A DNA stretch of 64,000 bases. Origin: Avimicrobium caecorum. GTDB taxonomy: Bacteria > Bacillota > Clostridia > Oscillospirales > Ruminococcaceae. Under the pieces are notes generated by a model. The model was not told where the DNA came from and did not search any database. It was given only the letters and a program-made list of their open reading frames with translations. Location of the stretch: the NCBI GenBank assembly GCA_904394705.1, contig CAJFNJ010000014.1, forward strand, positions 1-64,000. Direction: 5' to 3'. Positions 42,272-49,912 of this stretch are shown here, piece after piece (positions within the stretch are counted from its first letter, which is position 1; each line of letters begins with the position of its first letter). The position numbers and the translations under genes were made by a program.

Positions 42272-44353
42272 TTACAAATTGCGGTTGAGCAGGCTGTTGG
42301 CATCCAGGATCAGGCTGATGCTGCCGTCGCCCAGGATACTGCAGCCCGAAAGACCCAGCTGCTTGATGGAATACTGGTTGAGGAAGGCGGGGAAGGGCTT
42401 GACAACGACCTGCTGTTCACCCAGCAGTTCATCGGCAAAGATACAGGCGATCTGATCGCCGTTTTCGATCTGCATGACGATGCCTTCCGAAAGCTCGGTC
42501 ACCTCAGTGGGGATCTGGAAGATCTCATGCAGGCGGATCAGCGGGAAGCATTCGCCCCGGAGCATGATCATCTCGGAACCATCGGTATCCCGGACCAGCT
42601 GCTGATCCCTGGAGAACTTGAAGGACTGCTTGATGGAGGTGATGGGCATGGTGAATACAGAACCGCCCACAGCCAGCTCCATGCCGTCCATGATTGCCAG
42701 GGTCAGCGGGATCTTCAGGGTGAAGGTGGTGCCCTGACCGGCCTTACTGTCGATGGAGATGGTGCCGCCTACCTTTTCAATGTTCTTGCGCACAACATCC
42801 ATGCCCACGCCTCGTCCCGAATACTCGGTGACTTCGGTGTTGGTGGAGAAGCCGGGCAGCATGATGAGATTGAAGATCTCCTTTTCGGTGTACTCATTCT
42901 CGGGCTTGGTGAGAATGCCGTTGTTGCGGGCCTTCTTCAGGATGGATTCTGTATCCAGGCCGCGTCCGTCATCCGAAATGGTGATGACAATCTCACCGCC
43001 GATGTTCTTGGCACGCAGAGCTACCTGACCATGTTCGGGCTTGCCCAGAGCCAGACGCTCTTCGGGGGATTCAATGGCGTGGTCCATCGAGTTGCGGACC
43101 ATGTGCATGAACGGGTCGGCAATGGCTTCGTTGATGGTCTTGTCCACTTCGGTATCGCCGCCCTCGGTGATGAGGTCCACTTCCTTATCCAGCTTCTTGC
43201 ACATATCCCGGACGATGCGGTTCATCTTCTGGAATACGCCGGACAGGGGCACCATACGCATGGACATGACTACATCCTGCAGCTCATCGGTGAGCTTGCG
43301 CAGTTCCCGGGCCGACTTGTTGAAGTTGTCCAGGTGCAGGCCCTTGAGGTCGGGGTTGCTGACTACCATCGATTCGGTGGTGACCAGCTCGCCCACCAGA
43401 TCCATCAGCTGATCCAGCTTGGCCTGGTTGACGCTGATGAGGCTCTGCTTGGCACGGCTGGCGCCGTTTGCGGAGCCGCTTCCGGAGGCAGATTTGCCGG
43501 CGGCGGAAACCAGGGCAGCGGGTGCGTCAGGCTTGGCAGCCTGGGGCGCCGGAGCGGGCTGTGCCGGTGCGGCAGGAGCGGCGGCAGCAGCCGGAGCTTC
43601 GTCCTCCAGCAGCTCGTAGGACTGGATGTTCAGCGAGTTTTCAATCACCTGCAGCACATCCTCCACACCGCCGACCGGGTGGAACAGGATCACAAAGCCA
43701 TTCTTGGCAATCTCCGAGCAGAGCGAAGCATCATTTTCCGGATGGGCCGGAACCGATTCCAGGGAATCGCACAGATCCTTGAGCTGCTCCATGAGCATGA
43801 AGGCCCGGATATTTTCCATCTGACAGCCTTCCTCGAAGTGTACCCGGACCCGATGCATGCCGGGTTTGGCCTCCGGTACCGGGGCAGCCGGTTCTGCCGG
43901 TGCCGCCGCGGCCGGGGGTTCGATCTGATCGACGGACGCCTTGCCCTGCAGCACAGCGGACAGGCGTTCCAGTTCCTGGATCATGGCACTGGGGTCCTGG
44001 GTGGCATCGCCGGTATTCTGTACAGAATCCACTTCGGATTTCAGGAAGTCCGAAGCCTGGAATACCACATCGAACAGGGCTTCTCCGCCCAGGCTCAGAC
44101 GGGTGGGGTCCTCCCGGAGGATATAGAATACATCTTCCACTGCGTGGGCCAGAGAGGAGATACCGCCCAGATCCATCATGGCTGCAGAGCCCTTGATGGT
44201 ATGCATGATCCGGAATACCTCATTGACGCTGTCCGAACTGAAGCTCTTGGATTTTTCCGAGTCCAGAAGGATCTGGTCAAGCTGATCCAGCAGAGTGGTG
44301 GTTTCATAGATAAAAGTGTCCAACATCGGTTCCATGCTGGGGTCGATTGGCAT
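42272..44353 (-). CDS. cheA: Chemotaxis histidine kinase CheA
   Basis: A 693-residue CheA with all five domains: Hpt with His51 in RIMHTIKGSAAMMDL; a CheY-binding P2 domain at about 160-240; a P3 dimerisation helix pair (SVNQAKLDQLMDLVGELVTT); an ATPase domain with HMVRNSMDHAIESPEER and DDGRGLD; and a CheW-like P5 domain at the end. Two Ala/Pro linkers flank P2. It is the first gene of cheA-W-R-B, transcribed toward the end of the fli operon. AGGTGA precedes ATG 44353. Confidence 0.97.
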   Translation of the reverse strand: MPIDPSMEPMLDTFIYETTTLLDQLDQILLDSEKSKSFSSDSVNEVFRIMHTIKGSAAMMDLGGISSLAHAVEDVFYILREDPTRLSLGGEALFDVVFQASDFLKSEVDSVQNTGDATQDPSAMIQELERLSAVLQGKASVDQIEPPAAAAPAEPAAPVPEAKPGMHRVRVHFEEGCQMENIRAFMLMEQLKDLCDSLESVPAHPENDASLCSEIAKNGFVILFHPVGGVEDVLQVIENSLNIQSYELLEDEAPAAAAAPAAPAQPAPAPQAAKPDAPAALVSAAGKSASGSGSANGASRAKQSLISVNQAKLDQLMDLVGELVTTESMVVSNPDLKGLHLDNFNKSARELRKLTDELQDVVMSMRMVPLSGVFQKMNRIVRDMCKKLDKEVDLITEGGDTEVDKTINEAIADPFMHMVRNSMDHAIESPEERLALGKPEHGQVALRAKNIGGEIVITISDDGRGLDTESILKKARNNGILTKPENEYTEKEIFNLIMLPGFSTNTEVTEYSGRGVGMDVVRKNIEKVGGTISIDSKAGQGTTFTLKIPLTLAIMDGMELAVGGSVFTMPITSIKQSFKFSRDQQLVRDTDGSEMIMLRGECFPLIRLHEIFQIPTEVTELSEGIVMQIENGDQIACIFADELLGEQQVVVKPFPAFLNQYSIKQLGLSGCSILGDGSISLILDANSLLNRNL

Positions 44354-44427
44354 ATTGATTCACCTACTGTTCCTAAAGGATTGATACTTTATAATGTATA
44401 TCACATATATTCGGCAGAAACTCTGCG

Positions 44428-44492
44428 AACACAACCCCGGAACTGGTACCTTTTGACAGCTTTCTGCGGAAACTGTCACCCTGGGTTGTGTT
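44428..44492. repeat. Nested inverted repeats between cheA and the FliK-like gene
   Basis: An outer perfect 10-base pair, AACACAACCC (44428-44437) and GGGTTGTGTT (44483-44492), encloses an inner pair TGACAG (44454-44459) and CTGTCA (44473-44478). T residues follow the right arm on the plus strand. The structure lies inside the divergent promoter region, so it could be an operator or a barrier terminator. Confidence 0.65.
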
Positions 44493-44513
44493 TTTCATCT
44501 TTCGTTCGATAAT
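44486..44513 (+). promoter_or_regulatory. Possible promoter for the 44519 gene
   Basis: TTGTGT (44486-44491), a 16-base spacer and GATAAT (44508-44513). The predicted start site would fall at or next to GTG 44519. TTCGATAA at 44505-44512 also resembles a sigma-D -10, but no TAAA is found at the proper distance. Confidence 0.4.
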
Positions 44514-44518
44514 TAGTA

Positions 44519-45979
44519 GTGAAAGAGATATCCATCAAGACCAAGGGAGGGAAAATCCGGGCTGTCCGGCCCGATAGAAGAATGGCCGATATTTTACGGG
44601 TGACGACGCCGCTCGTCAATAAAAATCAGTCGGTGGAACCCAGACAGAATGTGGGGATTTCCACTCCGTTCCCGATGCAGGACCCCTCCCGGGTGACACA
44701 GCCGAACCGTCAGTCCCCGCTGCTGCAGCAGAACAATGGCATGACCCAGGAGGAAACTTCCGCTCTGCTGCTCAAGCTGCTCAAGGACCCTTCGGTGACG
44801 GTGAATTTCCTGCAGAGCATCTCCTCCATGGAGGCGATGATCAAGCTCCTGCCCATGAACAATACTCCGTTCACCCAGGAGATCGAGCAGATGTTTGCCC
44901 AGCTTCTGGTGCCATCAGATCAGATTGCCCAGGAGATGCAGCGGCAGGAGGGCGGCACCACCCTGTTCAAGGGGGAACTCTTTGACCTGATCCGGGAGGC
45001 GCTGCGTGCCAATCCCGAACAGAAGGAACTGCGCCAGGCCGCTGTGAATTTTCTCAAGGCGCTGACTCTGAGCCTGTCCCGGCAGGAGACGCTGGGATCG
45101 GTGGGGAACGGGCTCCAGTACCTGTCCGAGAGCATTGCCCCCAGCAAGACGCTGGCAGGCAAGCTGGCAGAGCTGGCAGAACAGTTCCGGCAGCCGGAGG
45201 CCCAGGAGCGGTTCGGGGAACTGAGCCGCCAGACCCTGGATCTGCTGGCAGAGGTGGAGGAGAGCATCCTCTTCTCCGACAAGACCGACAAGGCGGTGCG
45301 CATGGTGATCTACAACCTCTCCCGTTACAACGGCAATGAGGATTTCCTGCGCCAGGCGGTATCCCGGATGCTCACCCAGCTCCGGGGTGACGCAGCCCGC
45401 AATCAGTTCCTCCAGGCGGTACAGCAGTACCTCCAGAATCCCGAGCGGCCCAAGGGCTCCACGGTGATGGAGGCTCTGGGGCGCATTCTCCAGCGGCAGG
45501 CCGGCAATCAGGAGCTGATGGCACTGAGCGCGGACAAGGTGGAAAAGATTATCCACAGTCTGCTATCCTCGCCCTGCAACTTCACGCCGCTATTGCATTT
45601 TGTACTGCCGGTGCAGTATCAGGATCTGCACTCCTTTGCTGAGATCTGGATCAACCCCAACGGCGGCGAGGACGACAGCACCCGGCGGGAAGCCCCCGGC
45701 GAGACGATCCACATGCTGCTGGTATTCGATATGGAACACATCGGCCGGTTTGAGATGGAACTGTATGTCCGGGAAAAGGTGATCGATTTTGCGCTCTACT
45801 GTCCCGGAGCCTATCTGCCGGCATATCAGGAAATGGAGGAGGATCTCCGGACTGCCATCCAGTCCACTGGCTATCAGTTCGGCGAAATGCGGGTGGACCG
45901 TCTGGAACGGCCCCGGTCGCTGATGGATGTCTTCCGTTCACTCCCGTATAAAAGGACAGGTGTCGATGTCAAAATCTAA
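44519..45979 (+). CDS. FliK-like hook-length/type III ruler protein (YlqG type)
   Basis: A 486-residue soluble protein. It has a basic N-terminus, a long helical Gln/Glu/Leu-rich middle (about 70-350) and a C-terminal domain with WINPNGGEDDSTRREAPGET and HMLLVFDMEHIGRFEMELYV. That layout resembles FliK-type C-terminal domains. The next gene is a FlhB C-terminal paralogue, the same pairing as ylqG-ylqH of Bacillus subtilis. I infer a second ruler-like protein. The start is unclear: GTG 44519 follows an in-frame stop and has no ribosome binding site, while ATG 44582 also lacks one. Confidence 0.65.
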   Translation: MKEISIKTKGGKIRAVRPDRRMADILRVTTPLVNKNQSVEPRQNVGISTPFPMQDPSRVTQPNRQSPLLQQNNGMTQEETSALLLKLLKDPSVTVNFLQSISSMEAMIKLLPMNNTPFTQEIEQMFAQLLVPSDQIAQEMQRQEGGTTLFKGELFDLIREALRANPEQKELRQAAVNFLKALTLSLSRQETLGSVGNGLQYLSESIAPSKTLAGKLAELAEQFRQPEAQERFGELSRQTLDLLAEVEESILFSDKTDKAVRMVIYNLSRYNGNEDFLRQAVSRMLTQLRGDAARNQFLQAVQQYLQNPERPKGSTVMEALGRILQRQAGNQELMALSADKVEKIIHSLLSSPCNFTPLLHFVLPVQYQDLHSFAEIWINPNGGEDDSTRREAPGETIHMLLVFDMEHIGRFEMELYVREKVIDFALYCPGAYLPAYQEMEEDLRTAIQSTGYQFGEMRVDRLERPRSLMDVFRSLPYKRTGVDVKI

Positions 45980-46292
45980 GAAAAACAAGGCGGTGGCGCT
46001 CAAATACAATGCCCAGGAAGATCTGGCCCCTATCGTAATCGCGTCCGGCTATGGAGATGTAGCCAAGCGGATCATCGAAGTGGCAGAATCCCGGGGAATC
46101 CCGGTGTTCCGGGACGACAGCGCTGTATCGCTTTTATGTATGCTGGAGGTGGGAAGCAATATCCCGCCGGAACTGTATGAAGCAGTGGCAGCCATCTATC
46201 TGCAGCTGCTGCGGGTTTCCCAGCAGATTAAAAATACCGGTTGGTCCGCCACAGGCGCAGGGAAGAGCACCCCGCCCGCGGACAGGAAATAA
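45966..46292 (+). CDS. FlhB C-terminal-like protein (YlqH type)
   Basis: A 108-residue protein matching the cytoplasmic part of FlhB/EscU after the cleavage site: AVALKYNAQEDLAPIVIASG, then RIIEVAESRGIPVFRDDSAV and a C-terminal helix. The membrane part and the NPTH motif are absent, so it resembles the already cleaved fragment. Such proteins (FlhX/YlqH) can replace the FlhB tail in some bacteria. ATG 45966 overlaps the preceding gene by 14 bases, behind AAAGGAC. The last 20 residues are not conserved. Confidence 0.85.
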   Translation: MSKSKKNKAVALKYNAQEDLAPIVIASGYGDVAKRIIEVAESRGIPVFRDDSAVSLLCMLEVGSNIPPELYEAVAAIYLQLLRVSQQIKNTGWSATGAGKSTPPADRK

Positions 46293-46337
46293 CAGGGCAG
46301 ATGAATCCCGTCATCTGCAGAAGGAGGAAAGCGGAAT

Positions 46338-47621
46338 ATGGAAACTTATATCGTCCGACAGCCCATACTCAATGACAAGCAGACGGTAGTCGCCTATGAG
46401 CTTCTCTATAAGGAGAACGGCATCAATGCGACTCCCGACCGACAGGAGGCCTGGGTTGCCAGCGCGGTGGAAGAACTGCTGGGCAAGGCCAATGATGAAA
46501 ACTTTCTGGATGACAAAATTGCCTTTGTCACCTTTACCCCCAATCTTCTGATGAAGAATATCCCCCGGATGTTCCCGGAAAAATCGCTGGTGATCCAGAT
46601 CGGAGATGACAGCATTGTCCATCCGGTGGCACAGAAGATGATCTACCGGTTCAAGAAGCAGGGGTATCGCATTGCCCTCAAGGACTTTGAATTCATGCCC
46701 CGGTTCTTCGGTATCATGGACGCGGTGGATATCCTCAAGGTGGATTTCCGCAAGCCGGAGTCCTCGCTGCGCAATATTGTCAATGTGGCGCACAGCTTTG
46801 ACAAGGAAGTAGCTGCCTATCACCTGGATACCCAGGAGGCACTGGATCTGGCACGGGAACTGAAGTGCCAGTACTATCAGGGCTCGGTTGTGGCAAAACG
46901 GGAGAAGTCCCGCATCCATCGGGTGGACCACATGCAGAGCAACTTCTTCCAGCTGATGATCGCTGTCACCCGGGACGAGCCGGATATTGACGAGATCGCC
47001 AAGATCATCTCCCGGGATGTCACCCTGGCCTTCTCGCTGATGAAGCTGGTCAATTCCGCTTACTTTGCCCTGCGCAACCAGGTCAAGTCGGTGCAGCAGG
47101 CTCTGGTGATCCTCGGTCTGGGACAGCTCAAGCAGTGGATCTATCTGCTCAGCTTCCGGGAGGAAAATGCCGGTCTGCAGGAGGAACTCATCAAGACCTC
47201 CTTCCTCCGGGCGAACTTCTGCATGGAGCTGGCAAAACTGGTGCCGGATCTGCCCATTGCACCGCCCGAAGCCTATCTGATGGGTATGTTCTCCACTCTG
47301 GGCTCGCTGATGGATATTCCGCTGGAACTGGCACTGGACGAACTGCCTGTATCCGAGGAGATCAAGAAGGCGCTCACCACCGGAGAGGGTCCCTGCGGCG
47401 ACCTCTACAAGCTGGTGCTCTGCTACGAGAACGCCGACTGGGATGGCATGGTTCAGCTGGCACAGGCACTGTCCATTCCCGAATCCCGTCTGACCCAGAT
47501 CTACTTCGAGTGCGTGGAGTATGTCAATGCCATCTGGAAGCAGCTGCACATGCCCATGACCCGTCTGAAGGAAGAGGAGGCCAAGGCAGAAAACGAAGCC
47601 GAAGAGCCGGTTCTCTCCTGA
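46338..47621 (+). CDS. EAL-HDOD protein (YuxH type)
   Basis: A 427-residue protein with an EAL-like domain (about 1-195) and an HDOD domain (about 200-395). The opening METYIVRQPILNDKQTVVAY then ELLYKE is the YuxH form. The catalytic Glu of EAL (ExLxR) is not preserved as such, and the metal-ligand motifs are poorly kept. It is therefore unlikely to hydrolyse c-di-GMP and may act as a sensor or scaffold. The HDOD region includes ISRDVTLAFSLMKLVNSAYF. It follows the YlqH-type gene by 45 bases and ends at a terminator. Confidence 0.85.
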   Translation: METYIVRQPILNDKQTVVAYELLYKENGINATPDRQEAWVASAVEELLGKANDENFLDDKIAFVTFTPNLLMKNIPRMFPEKSLVIQIGDDSIVHPVAQKMIYRFKKQGYRIALKDFEFMPRFFGIMDAVDILKVDFRKPESSLRNIVNVAHSFDKEVAAYHLDTQEALDLARELKCQYYQGSVVAKREKSRIHRVDHMQSNFFQLMIAVTRDEPDIDEIAKIISRDVTLAFSLMKLVNSAYFALRNQVKSVQQALVILGLGQLKQWIYLLSFREENAGLQEELIKTSFLRANFCMELAKLVPDLPIAPPEAYLMGMFSTLGSLMDIPLELALDELPVSEEIKKALTTGEGPCGDLYKLVLCYENADWDGMVQLAQALSIPESRLTQIYFECVEYVNAIWKQLHMPMTRLKEEEAKAENEAEEPVLS

Positions 47622-47643
47622 CTGACCCGTATTCATACATAAT

Positions 47644-47674
47644 AAAAAACAGCCCCACAGGGGGCTGTTTTTTT
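47644..47674. terminator. Terminator between converging genes
   Basis: AAAACAGCCCC pairs with GGGGCTGTTTT around a three-base loop and is followed by T. The A-rich left flank could make it work also for the minus-strand comFB gene, which ends nine bases downstream. Confidence 0.88.
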
Positions 47675-47682
47675 GTGTCTGT

Positions 47683-48123
47683 TCAGTGCCGGGGGTGTTT
47701 CTTGACCTGGAGAATGGCCTTCACCAGTGCGGAGGATACCTCCCGGGTGGGGGCCTTTTCCAGCAGGGCGGGGATCTCCTCCGGGGAGGCCACCACATAG
47801 TGGGCAGGCAGGGCATTGAGGGCCAGGGCTGCCACATCCTGCCGGCAGCGGTCACAGCGGCAGCAGCGGAACTTCTCAAACACCTCGTCCAGCCGGTCTG
47901 CCACCAGCCGTTCGTTGAGGTTTACAAGCATCAGTTCCCGGGCCGGACGGACTTTGACGCCGCTTCCCAGTGCCGAAAGCCCCGCACCCTCCGGAGCGGG
48001 GGTCCGGGCTGCCGCCGACGGCGCCGGTGCAGCCGGCAGGTCCTCAGGCAGATCGGAAGCCGCTGTGGGCATCAGAAGATTGAACAGATATTCCTTATCG
48101 ATTTCTTTTTTGGGAGTTCCCAT
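47683..48123 (-). CDS. ComFB-domain protein
   Basis: A 146-residue protein. The first 60 residues are Ala/Pro-rich and probably disordered. From about residue 62 it matches the ComFB domain: LMLVNLNERLVADRLDEVFE, then CCRCDRCRQDVAALALNALP with three metal-binding-type cysteines. ComFB-type proteins are linked to competence or, in cyanobacteria, to c-di-GMP signalling and motility. The gene is one base after parA, so the two are coupled. The role here is unknown. Confidence 0.85.
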   Translation of the reverse strand: MGTPKKEIDKEYLFNLLMPTAASDLPEDLPAAPAPSAAARTPAPEGAGLSALGSGVKVRPARELMLVNLNERLVADRLDEVFEKFRCCRCDRCRQDVAALALNALPAHYVVASPEEIPALLEKAPTREVSSALVKAILQVKKHPRH

Positions 48124-48124
48124 G

Positions 48125-48895
48125 TTACAGCACCTCCCGGCGGATCAGTTCATCCACCAGCCGGCGGTAGTCGTCTGCCGCCTTGTTCTTGGACGCATAT
48201 TTTGTAATATCTTCCCGCAGGATCTGTGCCCGGGTGAGCATGACACTGGAGCGGATGGTGGTATCCAGCAGCGGAATATCCAGCCGCTGGGCAATTTCAG
48301 CCGAGGTTTCCCGGATCAGAGTGCTGATCCGTTCCCGGGGATTGTAGCGGGTGAGCAGGATGCCCGCGGCCCGCAGGTCGGGGTTGCTCTTCTTGCGCAC
48401 CTCATCCAGCGTTTCGCTGAGCTGGATCAGCCCCTGAAGGCTGTACAGGTCGGAGAGCACCGGCATCAGCACATAGTCCGAGGCGGTGAAGGCATTGACG
48501 GTGAGGATTCCCAGCGCCGGCGGGGAATCGATGAGGATATGGTCATAGAGATGCCGCACCGTGTGCAGGCAGTCCCGCAGAAGATATTCCCGTCCCTTGC
48601 CGGTGAATTCCAGGTCGATGCCGCTGAGCAGCAGATTGGCCGGGATCACATCACACAGCGGGGTGTGCTGGATGGTCTGAACCGGCTGCAGTTCGCCCTT
48701 CAGGGCATGATAGACCGAGTTCTGCAGTTCAATGCGGTTATCGGCGCCCAGACTGAACGAGAGGTTCCCCTGGGGATCGAAATCCACACATAATACCCGG
48801 CTGCCTTTCCGGCGCAGGCCCATTGCCAGGGCATTGGTCGTGGTGGTTTTGCCCACGCCGCCCTTCTGATTGGAAACACACAGGATCTTTGCCAT
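48125..48895 (-). CDS. ParA/Soj-family ATPase
   Basis: A 256-residue ParA. The deviant Walker A SNQKGGVGKTTTTNA includes the signature lysine (Lys11), Walker A' is VDFDPQGNLS, and Walker B is ILIDSPPALG. No N-terminal DNA-binding domain is present, as for Soj/MipZ types. There is no parB nearby; comFB is the partner gene. Such orphan ParA proteins can position chemoreceptors or other cargo; whether this one acts on the flagellum is inference from context. GGAGG precedes ATG 48895. Confidence 0.9.
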   Translation of the reverse strand: MAKILCVSNQKGGVGKTTTTNALAMGLRRKGSRVLCVDFDPQGNLSFSLGADNRIELQNSVYHALKGELQPVQTIQHTPLCDVIPANLLLSGIDLEFTGKGREYLLRDCLHTVRHLYDHILIDSPPALGILTVNAFTASDYVLMPVLSDLYSLQGLIQLSETLDEVRKKSNPDLRAAGILLTRYNPRERISTLIRETSAEIAQRLDIPLLDTTIRSSVMLTRAQILREDITKYASKNKAADDYRRLVDELIRREVL

Positions 48896-48934
48896 GTTCC
48901 AAAAAACCTCCTCTTTTCCGCTTGCAACAGTACA

Positions 48935-48963
48935 ATTATACAGAAAAATTGGGAATGGTTCAA
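48935..48963 (-). promoter_or_regulatory. sigma-A promoter for parA-comFB
   Basis: On the minus strand, TTGAAC (48963-48958), a 17-base spacer and a perfect TATAAT (48940-48935) lie 40 bases before parA. Confidence 0.7.
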
Positions 48964-48973
48964 GTTTTGTCGA

Positions 48974-48999
48974 TAAATTCCTGTGTGTTTTACCGAAAA
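48974..48999 (+). promoter_or_regulatory. sigma-D-like promoter for flgM
   Basis: TAAA (48974-48977), a 15-base spacer and CCGAAAA (48993-48999) fit the sigma-28 pattern TAAA-N15-GCCGATAA with changes in the -10. It is 96 bases before flgM, a classical sigma-D target. Confidence 0.55.
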
Positions 49000-49094
49000 C
49001 CGCTTTAGTTTTGCGTAAGTCAGGCGAAGAAAGTAATCAGAAACTTAAAAAACCTACAGATCAGTCCGCTGCTGTTATGGAAGGAGGAAGTTTT

Positions 49095-49403
49095 ATGAAG
49101 ATCAATCCAACCGCGGCTTATCATGCATATAATAAGATCTCGGAGCATCTGCGCCCTGCACGGATGGAGGAAACAGCTGGTCAGCCGGTCCAGACCGGTA
49201 AGACCGATCAGATCCAGATCAGCCCTGAGGCGGCACGCAGCCAGGAAGTGGAGCAGTATGCACGCACTGTAACAGCTGAGCTGTGCCGTCCCGCTTCCCA
49301 GCAGCGTCTGGACGCGCTCCGCACAGCCATTCAGAATGGTGAGTACCATATCCCCACTGAAAAGCTGGCTGATGCGATGATGAAAAAATGGCTTCTGGCC
49401 TGA
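49095..49403 (+). CDS. flgM: Anti-sigma-D factor FlgM
   Basis: A 102-residue FlgM of usual length. MKINPTAAYHAYNKISEHLR and QIQISPEAARSQEVEQYART followed by RLDALRTAIQNGEYHIPTEK are family features. It binds sigma-D and is exported once the hook is finished. ATG 49095 follows AAGGAGGAAG; a longer frame from 48870 overlaps the parA start and is rejected. It opens the flgM-N-K-L operon. Confidence 0.93.
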   Translation: MKINPTAAYHAYNKISEHLRPARMEETAGQPVQTGKTDQIQISPEAARSQEVEQYARTVTAELCRPASQQRLDALRTAIQNGEYHIPTEKLADAMMKKWLLA

Positions 49404-49433
49404 CCGGTCCAAGAGTCGAAAGGGAGGACTGCA

Positions 49434-49898
49434 ATGGCAGGAAGAACTGAATTCCGTACACTGATGGAGGAATATATTGCGTTCCTGGAAGAATCGGTGG
49501 AACGGGAGAAGGAAAAATACGCCGCATTGGTTTCCTATGATCCCAAGCGCACCGACAAGGTGGTAGCGGAGCAGCAGGCAGCCAATATGCGTCTGGCCCA
49601 GCTGGAAGAGCGCCGGGAAGAAGCCCAGCGCCAGGCCGGCTGGGAGGGTCTGACCTTCCGTCAGATCCTGGAGAGAACAGACGGTGCTGAAAAAGATACA
49701 CTCACCGGTCTGTTTGAACGGTTTGAAAATGCCGTCAATGAGATCCGGTTCTATAACAGCCGGTCTTTGTCCTTTGCCAATGATGGCCTGCGCATTCTGG
49801 GCGCGGCAGGTGTGGGACAGCAGACCGGCACTTATGATGCAGCCGGACGCCAGCGTGATGGCGTCAAGGGCGCATCGCTGTTTGAAACTGAAGTATGA
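49434..49898 (+). CDS. flgN: Flagellar chaperone FlgN
   Basis: A 154-residue helical protein. FRTLMEEYIAFLEESVEREK and a long coiled-coil middle are typical for FlgN, which guards FlgK and FlgL before export. Position between flgM and flgK supports the call. The start follows GGGAGGAC. Confidence 0.9.
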   Translation: MAGRTEFRTLMEEYIAFLEESVEREKEKYAALVSYDPKRTDKVVAEQQAANMRLAQLEERREEAQRQAGWEGLTFRQILERTDGAEKDTLTGLFERFENAVNEIRFYNSRSLSFANDGLRILGAAGVGQQTGTYDAAGRQRDGVKGASLFETEV

Positions 49899-49912
49899 TG
49901 GAGGGGTAGAAC

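Noticed and set aside
44405..44412. sigma-D -10 for cheA (minus-strand GCCGAATA)
   Set aside because: Two mismatches to the -10 consensus and no TAAA at the right distance.
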